NCBI GenBank assembly: GCA_963920665.1
Contig: OY987268.1
Location: 16,804,501-16,868,500, forward strand
Origin: Straminergon stramineum
Taxonomy: Eukaryota; Streptophyta; Bryopsida; Hypnales; Calliergonaceae
Reading direction: 5' to 3'
DNA: 64,000 nucleotides
Part shown: piece by piece, positions 12,083 through 23,610 of the stretch
How the letters are laid out: each line of letters begins with the position of its first letter
Numbering within the stretch: the first letter of the stretch is position 1
The notes under the pieces: generated by a model
Seen by the model: only the letters and a program-made list of their open reading frames with translations
Databases searched by the model: none
Told to the model about the DNA's origin: nothing
Made by a program: the position numbers and the translations under genes

Positions 12083-14746
12083 TCACTTTCGCTCGTTCTT
12101 GCAAACCCGGAACTTAGCAAACGCATACGGATACTGTCGCTGGTAAAAATTGCGAAACGTATCCCTCCGCATGCACCGATGCGTCACGGGCGAGGCGCCT
12201 TTCAACACGTAATGCGAGCCGTCGAAGAAATCCGCCGAGTATTCCAGATACTCCTTCAAAGGGACAAAACCCGGGAACGGCTCAAACGGCGTGGAAGTCC
12301 ATTCCCATCCTCCGGATCTCAAGTTCTCAACTTTTTTTTCTTCGGGACTTGTGAGAATCAAGTGGTACTCGGCTTCTGTCATGACGCGCCCGCGTGACCA
12401 CGCGCAGTACGCTTCTGCTTCGGACAAGCTCGCGTACACGGGCTCACTCGCGACGCGACTCCAGTGGCTCGTAGTGGACTCATTGTGAACCCAGTAGTCG
12501 CCGTCGATCTCGCTCCACGTCGCGGGTGTTGTGAGATGCTCACGCTGGAAGAAGGAGTAGTCTAGTGGCTTCCAGTACATGGGCTTTTTGTAGCCGCCGG
12601 ATTTGATGAAGGTGAGGTACTGAGACACTGTGACAGGCTTGCAGGAAACACTGAAAGGCTCACGAACTGTGGTGACGAGCTTGGGGTACTCGTTGTCCCA
12701 CATGAAAGTGCCGTCCTTGGAGTCTGCGCCGAGGATGACCTTCCCGGGAGCGATCTTCACCATGGCTGATGATGTGGGGTTGATATCGCCAATGTTATGC
12801 GCTCGGGCACCGATGGTGTGGTGGTAGCTTTTGTGATGCACACCGTTGGAGACGCCGTTGTGGGCACCATTGGATTTTGGGTGTGCACCATTCGTGCTCT
12901 GATGAGCTCCATTAGAGACGCCGTTAGAAGTCTGGTAGGCGCCATTGGAGCTTGGGTGTACATAATTTGCGGTCTGATGTATCCCATTGGAGGTTAAGTG
13001 TGCACCATTCGCAATACCGTTGGTGGTAGTTCCGTTGGTGTGATGTGGTGCATTGATTTTGCGCATCTTCTTCTCGAAAGTGGTCTTGCGATTTTGCGCG
13101 CGCATGTACGCTAGGGTTTCCAAGTGCATGTACTCGTGCTCGATCGCGAGGATGACAAGCCTCGAGGGGATTTCGTTGCTCGCCAAGGCCTTGAGGAGCT
13201 CGCCTCTAGTTTTCTGTACATACGTCTCGATGTCCTCACGCGTTGGCCACTCCTGGGGTACTTCGGGATGCGAGTGGCACTTGGTAGGGTCAACCATGTT
13301 GGGGTCGATGCCTCGTGAGAACATAATGTCCATCGGGGAGGATGCCTCGTCTGGACGGAGCTTGAGCTTGGCGAACGCTAGGTTATGGCCGTAGTAGAAT
13401 TTGAACGGGTGGCGGACGTCGATAGGCTTATCACACCAATCTGGGACGGATTGGAAGAATTCGTCCGTCTGGGCCCAGCATCGCAGGAGTGCGTCTCGGA
13501 ACGGAATGAGCATCTGCATTCCCCACGTGGAGTCTCGCCACGCAACGTCGACGTGAAACCCGGCTTCGTTCGCCAAGCGGTTGATGTCCCCAGCGGTGAA
13601 CTTGCGGGAGACTTCCACCAAAACGCGCTCGCCGCGACGGATGTGAATCTTGTGCGCGGGGAGTGAAAGCTCCTCCGTGAAAGTGAGGTACATCTCCACT
13701 CGCCGCAGGCTCTTGTTCACCACCACTTCGTAAACCCACGACGCCTCTTCGGCTTCGGACGTGGCGTGGTTGAGCAACGCGAGTGCGCAGCGCATTCCGT
13801 TCTTGATAAAAAGCTCCGTCACGCCGGAATGGTCGTGGTACGCGGCGTAGAGCTTCCTTGTGTCTTTCCACATGTCTGCAATGGAATCCATGCGATCCAG
13901 AAATCAGAGTTCGGGATGCAAGAGGGTGAGGAGCATGTGTTTTCCCAAATCTTGGATTTAGAGTAAGCTGAGTGGCGTACCAGCGCAGAGGAAGATTTGG
14001 CACCGCGTGCCGACGGCGGTGGAGATGTCGCGGAAGAATTGGATGGCGCCCGCGTCGTTGAAGTTCCCCACGGAGCTGCCGAGCCACATGATGCACAGGT
14101 TCGCGGTGGGGTGCATCGCCCGCACTTGCTTCAGCCCTTGTATGTACTCGTCTTCCACCATGTCAATGGACTCGGTCGCAATCCCCTGTTCCACAAGATT
14201 CGCGCGCGCTTCGGCAAGAAACGAGGACGACACATCAATGCCCACAAACTTGCACCTGGGGAGGGATCATTCATGCACAAAGCCGAAATTAATTCGAATC
14301 CAATTTGCGCACACGCACAATTGATAGGGTGATGGTGGTTGTGCAGTAGAGTGCTACCTTCCGCGAAGCTTTTGAACGGCGGTTAAGACGATGCTCGACT
14401 TGCGAGCAGTGCCGCACCCGAGCTCCACGATCACGCTTTCGTCAGGGATGGCCGCGGCGATTTCGTCGCAGTGGTCCTTGAGGCGAAATTCCTCCACGCG
14501 AAACGGGTAATACTCCTCCAATTTGGTGATCATCTCGTAAAGCTCCGAGCCGCGGTCGTCGTACAAGAGGCTGCAGGGGATTTCTTTCTGCTGGAACGAT
14601 CTCTGCAGGCCCGCCAGGACTTGCGCCTGCGGCGATTCGTGGCCATTCCCCATTTCGATACACACCTGCTGCCCAACCCGCATTACTAAAAATTCGGAAA
14701 CAACAATTGTACGCGCTACGCGAGACGGAGCCCACCCCACCCACAT
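12083..14746 (-). CDS. EGT1: Egt1-type fusion: EgtD methyltransferase + DinB + FGE-sulfatase (ergothioneine synthesis)
   Basis: Exons (minus strand): 14746-14358, 14255-13981, 13875-12083; phases 2 and 1 are kept, giving up to 818 residues. Residues about 38-345 are an EgtD-like histidine methyltransferase: YDDRGSELYE, the SAM motif VELGCGTARKS, GSSVGNF with an Asn aligning with EgtD's substrate-binding Asn, and VEVSRKF (308-314) with the conserved Glu and Ser. Residues about 347-490 are a DinB-like domain whose HEYMH (468-472) is the HxxxH iron-binding pair; His385 may be the third ligand. Residues about 585-818 are FGE-sulfatase: GWEWTS, FFDGSHYVLKG, TFRNFYQRQYP. The domain order matches fungal Egt1, not OvoA. 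Predicted reactions are trimethylation of histidine to hercynine, then oxygen-dependent C-S coupling with cysteine. ATG 14746 is in weak context; ATGs at 14683 and 14653 (best context) also keep the whole domain. No transit peptide is obvious. Confidence 0.9.
12815..13045 (-). repeat. Coding minisatellite for an Asn-Gly-Ala-His linker in EGT1
   Basis: Residues about 499-575 of the Egt1-like protein are low-complexity repeats built on SNGAH, TNGAH and SNGVH motifs. They lie between the DinB and FGE-sulfatase domains. The DNA shows matching imperfect repetition (for example GTGCACCATT at 12882 and again at 13000). Length is a multiple of three and the frame is open, so it has expanded under coding constraint. 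A flexible interdomain linker is the simplest reading. Confidence 0.85.
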
Positions 14747-17682
14747 TGAAAGCTACCTGTAAGTAAAGGAGAAGAAGAGCGCTCACCAGGTGAAGAGAGA
14801 GACGTCGTAAGGCAATCAGGGGGAAACAGAGAACTTCGACAGTCGTCAATCTTCAGACGCGATGTTCGCATTCAGGTGTGCAGCACCTTGGAAACAGACA
14901 GGAGCGTCAGGAGAAGCAAGAAAACCATGAGCCGGTGCAATCCACTAAGGCGCAGGTTCATTGTCAACAGTCAGTCGAATTCTCTCGCAACGAAGAAGCT
15001 ATCGCCAACCTACGCACCACCACACGCCAAAACCATCACAAAAGCCTTCGATTACCGAGACAAGAAACCAAAATCTTCTCAAACTAACAACTACCAATTG
15101 TCACAGTAACACCACCATATACTCCTCCCAAACCACCAGTCCGAAACTCAAGACACACCAACGTTGAAAATTGGCACAAAATCCCGCAATGCCACGCTAC
15201 ACACAAATCGAGACCTCCCCACCCACAAATCGAGCACTCACCACAAATTGTGCGCTCCCCGCAAGTCGAGAGTTTCCCACGAATCGAGTCCTTCACACAC
15301 ACAACTCAAGAAAAAAAGTGGCGTGCGGCCTCTAGTGGCCCTGTGCGCACTCACCTCATTGCAGGCGCTCGCCTAACAGGTACGCAGGTTGGGGCGCCTA
15401 CACCCCAAGTCAGCATGTGAAGAATGTGGGAGCAGTTCGTCTTCGTCCGTCCGTCCGTCCTGCCTGCGCGCTCAAAAGCCGCAACGCAACGGTATTGACT
15501 GACTGAAGACTACTGTATCAGGTTGCGTGGAACTCCTTGAGGATCCTAATAAATAAATAGGCTTAAGAAGGCAAGGGGATGATGAGCAACTGTAGAAGAG
15601 GACGGATTCACGGGCGTTTCCGGGCCGCCGTCCATGCTGTGAGTGAGTGAGTGAGTGATGAGGCAGTGAGGCTCGATTGAATTCCTCGGAAGCATCGGTC
15701 ATCCGGTGAGAGAGAGTGCGTTTGCTAACTTTACCAGCAGTGATGGAGGGCTGCGCGTGCCACCAGTCCGCGAGCGAAACCACGCGGCGGACGGGGGATG
15801 GACCTCACTGAGGCATGTGAGAAGGTCACTCAGATAAGGTCCGTCACCACCGCAAAAAGCATCCCTGCGGTCCGGCCCAAGGTTCAATGCTGCGCAGCCT
15901 GAACTCGCATTTGCCCCACGCTTGCTAGGCCTAGTATTAACCCCTACGGACTGCGGCTTTAACTGAGATTCCAGAGCAGTCTGTGTAATTTACAGTAGTT
16001 TTTTACACATCACTCAGACGGCAATCAAGTGAAAGATAAAGATGCTGATTTTTTTATTCTCTTTCTGACTACTTTATATGGATTCATTTGGGTTGCAAAA
16101 GTTTACTATTAACAAGGAAGAAAAGACTTGGTGGATCCCATGTCCAGCAAGGGTTTATTAGGATTTCCACTATAAAGGTTACCCGGAAGGAATTTTTTCT
16201 TCACCCCAGATGATAAAATTTGGAAATTTTGAACTTGTAGATGGGAATCAAGGATCCCAAATGAAAGGGGGGGGCAATGAAATACTAATTTGACTGCTCT
16301 CCAATAAAAAGCAAATTTCTATATTTATTCAATGAGTGAAAAAATTGGGAGTTTTACACCGCTACAACCAGATGCAACCTAGTGTTGGCTTGAATAGAAT
16401 TGATGAAAAGTTGCCCCCCCCCCCCACCTACCCAAAATCACATTTGAATGTCAAAAAAACGGAGGGTAATGTCATTAACACATTGGCCTAATATTTAATG
16501 TAGGCAAAATGACAATACTTCTTTCAAATTTTGAAATGATTGAATGCCAAGAAAATCCAAAGTTTTATTTAGAAAAAAAATTTAACCTTTTTTCCAACTT
16601 TTTATAGTTAGTGTTGTTGCAAATTTGTGATTAGTCTAGTGTCGAATTTTTCAATTTTAATTTATATTTTGAAAAGGAAAAAAATCAAAATTCAATAAAA
16701 AAAAAAAAAAGAATATGAATTTCTTTTGTAAGTTTAGAAACAACAAGAGTGACTTTCAAAATTTGTTCATGGACCAAGGCAAAACCAAGTAATCAACCAT
16801 TATTTTATTTATGCGGTGGCATATTGCAATCAATTTAATAAAGCATCATCTTTTGTATTCTACAAAAGATAAAATTAGGCCTGGTGACTACTAAGGTAGG
16901 AGGCTCGAACTCCACTTAGGCATTTAGAATTGTCCCTACTTTAGCTCTAAAACAGACATAAGATGGTCCTTAAATCAACCTCTATAGTCATTTGAATGAA
17001 TTGAGAAAAAAAAGTATAATTTACTACAAGAACCAATCATTGTCCTTACTTTCTCCATTTCTCTTTATAAATTCATGTGAAAAATTTATGGAATACCTAG
17101 AATCATAAATAGGGACCTACGACACAACTTGTTTGAAAATTCATAACTAATTCAATAATGCTTCAAAAAATATGAAACCACTTGTGTTACATTCTACATC
17201 TATTTATCTTTGTCTGAAAAATAAGCTAAAAATATTTCCATGAAAGGAAATACATGAAGAAGGCGGACCAGCCCTTAGATGAGCAGGTTATGAGTCTACT
17301 ACCTTAAATGAGAGTAGTGTTTGTAAGAAAAAAAAAGAACGAGACACTTGTCTTCTCCTTGAACTCCTTGGATATGCCCTTTTCGAGGTGAATCTGACTT
17401 TTATGAGGTGGGCAACAGTCGCATTGATTGGCTGACTTTTCAGTCCATGTCCAAACCGACCCCCCATAAATTAGGTGTGAACTACACTACACCACACAAC
17501 TTTAAGAAATTCCACAAGGTGGAGTTTAACTTGGAATTTGCTGAAACTACCACCATCAGATCCGTAACAGAGTCTATTTTCTATCATCAATTTTTAATTT
17601 CAAAAAAACTGAAAATTTCTAAACGGGAAGCTCAAAAAAGAGGGGGCAGTGACCAGAAAATGGTCGCTTAGGTCATTAGAGG
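14747..17682. other. EGT1 upstream region, then gene-free DNA
   Basis: 14747-15960 is likely EGT1 promoter and 5' UTR on the minus strand. It is more GC-rich than its surroundings and carries short repeats: four GTCC units near 15446, GTGA units near 15640, and the minisatellite at 15198-15297. From about 15960 to 17682 the sequence is AT-rich with poly-C (about 16413-16425), poly-G (16266-16273) and poly-A runs and no ORF that looks coding. Near 16905, GGCTCGAACTCC resembles a tRNA B box without a tRNA around it. Confidence 0.55.
15198..15297 (+). repeat. Imperfect minisatellite upstream of EGT1
   Basis: Five or so units of about 20 bp share the core ACAAATCGAG or a variant (ACAAATTGTG, GCAAGTCGAG, ACGAATCGAG) followed by a pyrimidine-rich spacer. 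It lies about 450 bp upstream of the EGT1 start. Any role is unknown. Confidence 0.6.
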
Positions 17683-18259
17683 TTAACCCCTAAGCGCTCC
17701 GACGTCCAATTCCTGGACGATGAACAGATTGAAACTCCAGTTTCATCCTCCTAACTACTTGGATGAAAGTTATTATAATTTGTAGACATATGTTATCAAA
17801 TTGTTGGCCAATCTAAGGGTTGGATTTGGTGTTACTAGAATACATATTTTTCTAAAATTATCAATGTGTAAGTGTGTCAAGTGGTCAAATTGCATTGACT
17901 CTAGTTCAAAAATGGATTTGCCAAAATGAGGTCATAGATAGGAAGAACACAAAAATTTCAAAAAATCACCATGTAGAGAGAACCTCATCTCAAATCCAGT
18001 CCAACAAATTTTACTCAAAAAAGGATAATATTTTTCTTGTAATTGAATTTTGAAGGAATTTTGGAATTTCTCTTTCAAAATTTATAGAAAAAAACTGGTG
18101 ATAGCATTGGTGAATCTAACCTTACAGATGGAATCTACAAATCAAAATCTACAACTTTTATTTCTACACCAATTCCAAAATATGCTTCCAAATAGTACTT
18201 TATAATAATTTTTCTCAAATTGTCAATTTTGGAGATGAATCTGGACGTTTAGGGGTTAA
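17683..18259. mobile_element. TTAA-bounded MITE (piggyBac-like ends)
   Basis: The left end is TTAACCCCTAAGCG and the right end reads, in reverse complement, TTAACCCCTAAACGTCCAGA. The left copy also contains CGTCCA a few bases further in. Both termini are TTAA. Length is 577 bp with no coding potential. It shares terminal sequence with elements at 26149, 34759, 39746, 48520 and 62177. A non-autonomous DNA transposon is inferred. Confidence 0.65.
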
Positions 18260-18329
18260 GCCACATTTTTTTAACACAAGCATATTGAACAAAACACTGC
18301 GAGGGTTTTTTGTTAGGTAGAGAGGTTAA

Positions 18330-18430
18330 TTTCATGCCACGTAAACAGCCTATTACCGCCAAGTATTGAACCTGCAACCACGCCATTCAGTTAGGATACC
18401 TTTCCACCATCATCCAGTAGTTTAGACCAT
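18330..18430 (-). repeat. tRNA-like block, possible SINE head
   Basis: On the minus strand, TGGTCTAAACTACTGG resembles a tRNA A box and, about 50 bases on, GGTTCAATACTTGG resembles a B box. No full cloverleaf and no poly-A tail were found. It may be a decayed tRNA-derived SINE, or chance. Confidence 0.25.
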
Positions 18431-18499
18431 GTTAAACCACATTTTATGGGTCAACCAAACCACGTAAAAACACACGACATGTCTTTTCACTACAAGCTC

Positions 18500-18760
18500 T
18501 TTGATATTTGTCCCAACCGCCCTCCCCAGTGACTTCCGTTTTGCAGAAAATCATTTGACCTGTGCCTGCGTCGGGACTTCCAGAGTTCCAGTCAGTCCTA
18601 GTGTGTCCTTAGCGTGCGGCACCCACGTCCGCCCCTTTTATCCAGATGCCAGCGTCAGGTACAACCGTTACGCCCGCCTACCTCCACAGTCTACAGTGCC
18701 CAATCGTCAGTCCAGCACAGAAACAAACAGAAGACCTTAGCCACACCACTCCAGCACTAG
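18500..18760 (+). other. GC-rich patch without a recognisable gene
   Basis: The composition here matches exons and promoters more than the surrounding AT-rich DNA. The phrase GACTTCCAGAGT recurs in the next such patch, near 20268, along with CAGTCAGTC. An open frame runs through it, but only into the ATT array and with no family resemblance. It could be part of a repeat or of the 5' region of an unseen gene. Confidence 0.35.
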
Positions 18761-18778
18761 ATCTAAAAATTCAGTTAT

Positions 18779-18897
<119 letters not shown>

Positions 18898-19989
18898 TAT
18901 TTTATTATTGTTATGGATGAAAGACTTCGAGCCTAGAAAGGTTTTTTTTCATTCTTTTTCGCCAGCTCAGAAAGTGGTTTCTAGTGGAGGACGTTAAATC
19001 CTCAATTCAAACTGGGCCACACAGGAGCAGATTTTACCTTGGGAAAAACGCAGGAATTTTTTAATTTTTGCACATTATTTTTTTGGCAAATTCTGAATTC
19101 ATATTTGCCATCAGAGACCCCCAATTAGAAGGGGGAAGTCTACAACATACCCTGGACACAGCTCAAAATAGGGGGTATTTTTTACTTTTACCCCAGAGAA
19201 TTCACAAAATTACTTTGGGGGTCCAATTAGAATGGAGGATTTAACATCTTGTGTTTCTTGTGGAGTGGTGAGTCTAATTACATCCATTAGCATAGATGAA
19301 ACAACAAAACATGGATGAAAATATATGTATTCATCCATCCCAAAGCATGTAAAATTCATCCATAGTAGAATGCCGTGTTGAGAAATTGAGGGATTTCATC
19401 GATCAAAAATAGAGGAATCCATCATCAAATATTCTACAAAAAATGGATATACCTAGATGGGACTCCACTGTAATAGTGCTACAAGCCTTCTTTATAACAT
19501 TTTTTACCTATGAGGCAAGGCGCCTTTTTGCATTCTTGAAAAGAAGCCCCCCACAGGTGAATAAAATTGTCTTATATATGGCTCTTTCAACGACCCCAAT
19601 CCTTGAATTAACATAATCCTTGGATAGGCCTCTCTTAGGTTTTGAGCGAAACACAATACCTTCTGAACATTGGGAAGATCATTGCCTAGTTATACCATGT
19701 TATGTTAGAGGAAGGGTAAAAATTTGGAGAGTTTTGGTCTGAACTTTTAACCTCAGGATAAACATAGGAACAAATATTTTACTATAGACAATGAAATTTG
19801 TAAATTTGGAATTCATAATAGGAATCCTAAATCCTAGATAAAGCAAGTCACAAAACACAAAAATTGATGACCCATATAGGAGACAGATTTTTTACATCCA
19901 TGCCAAGCATGGAAAAAAAATTCTCACCCTTCCTCGAAAGACTCGTAGCGCTAGTACCGTACATTAGACAAATCCACCTTTCCAGTGGT

Positions 19990-20690
19990 AAATCGCCCCA
20001 AAAACACACAGTTCGAGACCCGAATCGAATTCGTTGTGTTCCGGAGATGCTGGGAGCGAACTCCGCGAGGACGCAGTCCCGGGTCTGTCGTCTCCTACAG
20101 TACTCTCCTTCATTCTCATTCCCTGCCCTGGGAGTCTGCACTCTGCAGTTACCGAGAGAGTGCATGCAATCTGAGTTCCTGACTGACTGCGTACTGTACG
20201 TTACTGGAGATTAACTGATTCGGGATTCGATCATGATTGACTCCTGTTCATCGCAGCAGCGTCCAAGACTTCCAGAGTGCCTCTCGCCCGCGCACACAAC
20301 AGCCAGTCAGTCTCGCAGCCTAGCCTCCGTCCGTCCGTCCTGAAATGGGCGATGGTGGTGGACGAATCATGCGGACGCTCTCCTTCATCGATCGTCGAGC
20401 TCCATCTATCTGCATTTCAGTTTAACTTAACTTAACATAACAGCAGGCTTTTCAGGCGGCGGGACCGAGGATAACTTAGATATGCACGTTTCGTGCCGGG
20501 AAGTGCCGGGACCCGCTTTCGGTACCCGCGACGGCAGCTTCCGGCAAGAGGCGTCGAGGCAGTGACCGGACGGAGAGGGCTGGCGTGCGCGGAGGAAATA
20601 GGGAGGAAGGGGCCCGAACATACAGACAGGTTGCTGGGAAGCCCGAAGGGCTGAACCGCGCGGAAGCTCAAACTAGGCTTATCAAAGAGA
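19990..20690. other. GC-rich island with no supported gene
   Basis: It is clearly more GC-rich than its flanks, with GTCC and GACT short repeats (20328, 20182) like those upstream of EGT1 and ALF4. The open frames here are short, overlap on both strands and resemble no family I know. Its look is that of a promoter and 5' UTR, a noncoding RNA locus or a captured gene fragment. Confidence 0.35.
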
Positions 20691-22765
20691 GGAAGATCAC
20701 TGGTTTCTTCGAAAAAGGTGATGAGGAATTGTAACTTTGGAAGTGCTTTTAAATTGATCTATTATCGTATTGACTTGGGTAGAAAATTTGTTCTTCTTTT
20801 TTCTTATTTATACATGCATATACCCGGTGGAGGATTCTAATGAAGCTTCCTCTATCTGTACTTACCCTTAATTATACCTCTAAAATTTCTTTCATGTTTA
20901 GAGGCTCAATGCAACTTCAAAATACTCCTAAACAAAGCAAGGTCAAAATCTTCATCAATATTTGTTTTTTAGCAAATTCAACCATAGGACCCATTGGTTA
21001 AACAACTTGTTCAAGTACATTGTCATAAAATAATAGAGAAAATATCTTCACCAATTGCAAGTTCAATGTGCCTAAACTTCAAAATGTAGTTTTTTCCAAC
21101 CCTTCCCAAAGATGAAGGTTTGTCTTTCAACGTTATTAGAGAAAACACATATGCCCTATAATTTATGCTTCTAAGACCCGATATGTTGAAAAATTGGTTG
21201 AGAATGTATGTAAGAAAAATTGATCCTAAAAACTTTCACATTCATCTTTTAAAAATTTATAAAATGGAAGGTGATATTGAATGGAAGGAAAAAAATAAAT
21301 CACTAATAACTTTTACAAGAAATTGAGAACTATTAGTTCCAATGGTGAGAGTGTTCTAATAAACAATAGGAATGGCCTTTATCTTTGTTTTTCCTTGAAT
21401 TAATTCAAAATATAATTCAAGTCCTTTAGGGGCTAAATCAAATTCAAAAAATTCTTATCTTGAAAGCTACAATTGGTTGTTTGACAAAGAAATGTCCAAT
21501 TTATTTATGCAAGGACCTTGAATGAATTTATTCTAGGATGGACACACAAAGGAATAAGAGCATTGCTACTATGAGATGGGCAAATCTCCATGGCAAAGGT
21601 TGGATGGCATGCTCTAAAAAAGCAATGGGCATTGAGGTGGAAGGACCCTCTTGAATGGGCCGGGCAAATAGATGACTAGCTACAATAACACCCTTGTAGT
21701 CATTGGCTCTTGGGTTACAAGTTGCACCCCACAATCCTAGTGCCCGGATTATAGGTTGATTACAAGTTGATCAACTAAAAAATACAAACAAATATTGCCA
21801 AAATAATCAACTCTGAGCTATAGGAAAAAATTCCTTTCCACATGATGATGAAGGAGAAAGAATTACATGACACACCAAGGGCCATAAAAAAAAAGTCTAG
21901 CAAGTGGGGGTGGAGGGTGTGCCTTGGCTGCTCCTGGCTTTTGCCAAAACTACCTTGGTTGGTGATAGTGAGTGTGGTTAACAAAATGTTCTAACATCCA
22001 AAGGCAATAACACCCAAAGGCTAAAAATCCAAGGATGTCAGAACCTTGAGTAGTTAAGGTAACCACGCCTAAAATCGCACAAATAAGCAATTCAACATGG
22101 AAAACCTTTTTGTAGGGTCTTGTTGGTAGTCAAAAAGGGGGGATTCTAGATCCTCTCAAAAATGCATTTTTTGACCATTGTATCAATAAACTATGAATTT
22201 TCAAGGTGTCAAAAGTAGGTGTTTTTAAAACCAACCATAGACTCTCATGAATAGTAAGAGTACATTTTCAACAAGAATCTAGACCAATCAGTTTCAGAAA
22301 GTGGTTAAAATTAGGTCTAGTTACCTTACTAAAAGCAGCAATCCCACTCAGTTTCAATTGTGAGCAACCAAGTGAGCAATCAATAGAGATACAGTACGAA
22401 TTCGCTTCTTCGGTCTCCGAAAGGCCAAATGTCACTCTCACACAACCAAAAAACTGCATTCCACTTCAGGACGCTTCATTTGGTAATAACTGCAGCTCAC
22501 ACGCCAGTGATTGATGCGGGATGAAAATTGAGCAAACAGACCTCCTTTTGCAGTCCATTGGTTCCCATGGATTTCCTTGGTCTCAGACAATTGGTTGTGC
22601 ATGTATATCATTTGTGCAATTTTGTACTGGATGGAGGATTTTGGTGGCATTGGCACGGGCACAGGCACGGCCGGATGGAAGCCATGATTTCGTTTCCTTA
22701 CCCGATGATGATTTCCATGCGGAAACCCTTACGTATGAATCTATTCTTCTTCTTTACAACATAAA

Positions 22766-23610
22766 GGTTTGAAAAGGCCGGATTCAGAAAGAGAGCAAGT
22801 CCCACACTACACAGCCATGGCCAAAGAGTGTAGCCTATCCTCTCGAACATAGTTGAGAGCTACCTATTTTGTTCTGAATGTTTCTCTTTATTGATCATTT
22901 ATGAATCTTTTGGTTTGGTTTTCCTTTCTTTCTTTTCCCTTTTTGGACAAGTGAGCAAATTCATTACATCTCTAGCTAGGAAAAGAAAGAATAATTTATC
23001 CTTTATACCCTTATATACCCACTTTAACCCGTATATGCCCACTTGGATGATTTCAAGTGGGTGGTACAAGATGAAGAATGAGATTTTTCACCCACTTTTT
23101 AAAAAAGTTTTTTGAAAGTATTCGCATTGGGGATTGGTGGAAATCACCTTGTTGAGGTATTCTTGACTTCTCTACAAAAGAAAAAGCTAGGATAGTGGAT
23201 AATTACATGGGAGAAAGTTTGAAAAGGTGTGTTTTGGAAAAAGAGCAAGTCCTACATGTTGAGAGAGCTTTCATACATAGTTGAAAGTTGCCTATTTTGT
23301 TTTGAATGTTTCTATTTATAAATTCTTATCTTTTTTCTTTTTCTTTTTTTGGAAAGTGAGAAAATTCATTACATCTAGGGAAAAAAGAGTAATCTATTAC
23401 ACACAAAAGAAACTCCCAGCAAGTGTACTTGACTTTGACCCTTATATGCCCACTTGGATGATTTTGAGTGGGTGATACAAGATGAACAATGAGATTTTTC
23501 ACCCAATTTTTATTAGAGTTCTTTGAAAGTACTTGCATTGGGGATTGGTGGAAATCATCTCATAGAGATATTATTGATTGCTCTCCAAAAGAAGAAGTTA
23601 GAAAAGAATT
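22766..23610 (+). repeat. Diverged tandem duplication, unit about 430 bp
   Basis: Unit 1 starts GTTTGAAAAGGCCGG at 22766 and unit 2 starts GTTTGAAAAGGTGTG at 23218. Both contain AAGAGCAAGTCC-type sequence or close to it, then a phrase ending GTTGAGAG or GTTGAAAG, CCTATTTTGTT, ATATGCCCACTTGGATGATT and GCATTGGGGATTGGTGGAAA in the same order. There is no ORF. Head-to-tail copies with a short link could be tandem terminal repeats of a small retroelement, but no primer-binding site was identified. Confidence 0.8.

Noticed and set aside
13431..14096. A 221-codon frame on the minus strand overlapping EGT1
   Set aside because: It is an alternative-frame shadow of GC-rich EGT1 exons, with Arg/His-rich composition and no family resemblance. 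It also crosses the real intron at 13876-13980.
12083..14746. OvoA (ovothiol synthase) as identity of the fusion gene
   Set aside because: OvoA has its methyltransferase at the C-terminus after the DinB and FGE domains. Here the methyltransferase is N-terminal and EgtD-like, as in Egt1.
16876..16930. Possible tRNA gene (GGCTCGAACTCC, T-loop like)
   Set aside because: No acceptor stem or anticodon arm can be drawn around it.
19864..20214. A 116-codon frame in the GC-rich island
   Set aside because: No recognisable domain, overlapped by similar-length frames on both strands, and with no splice or promoter support. Kept only as a composition anomaly.
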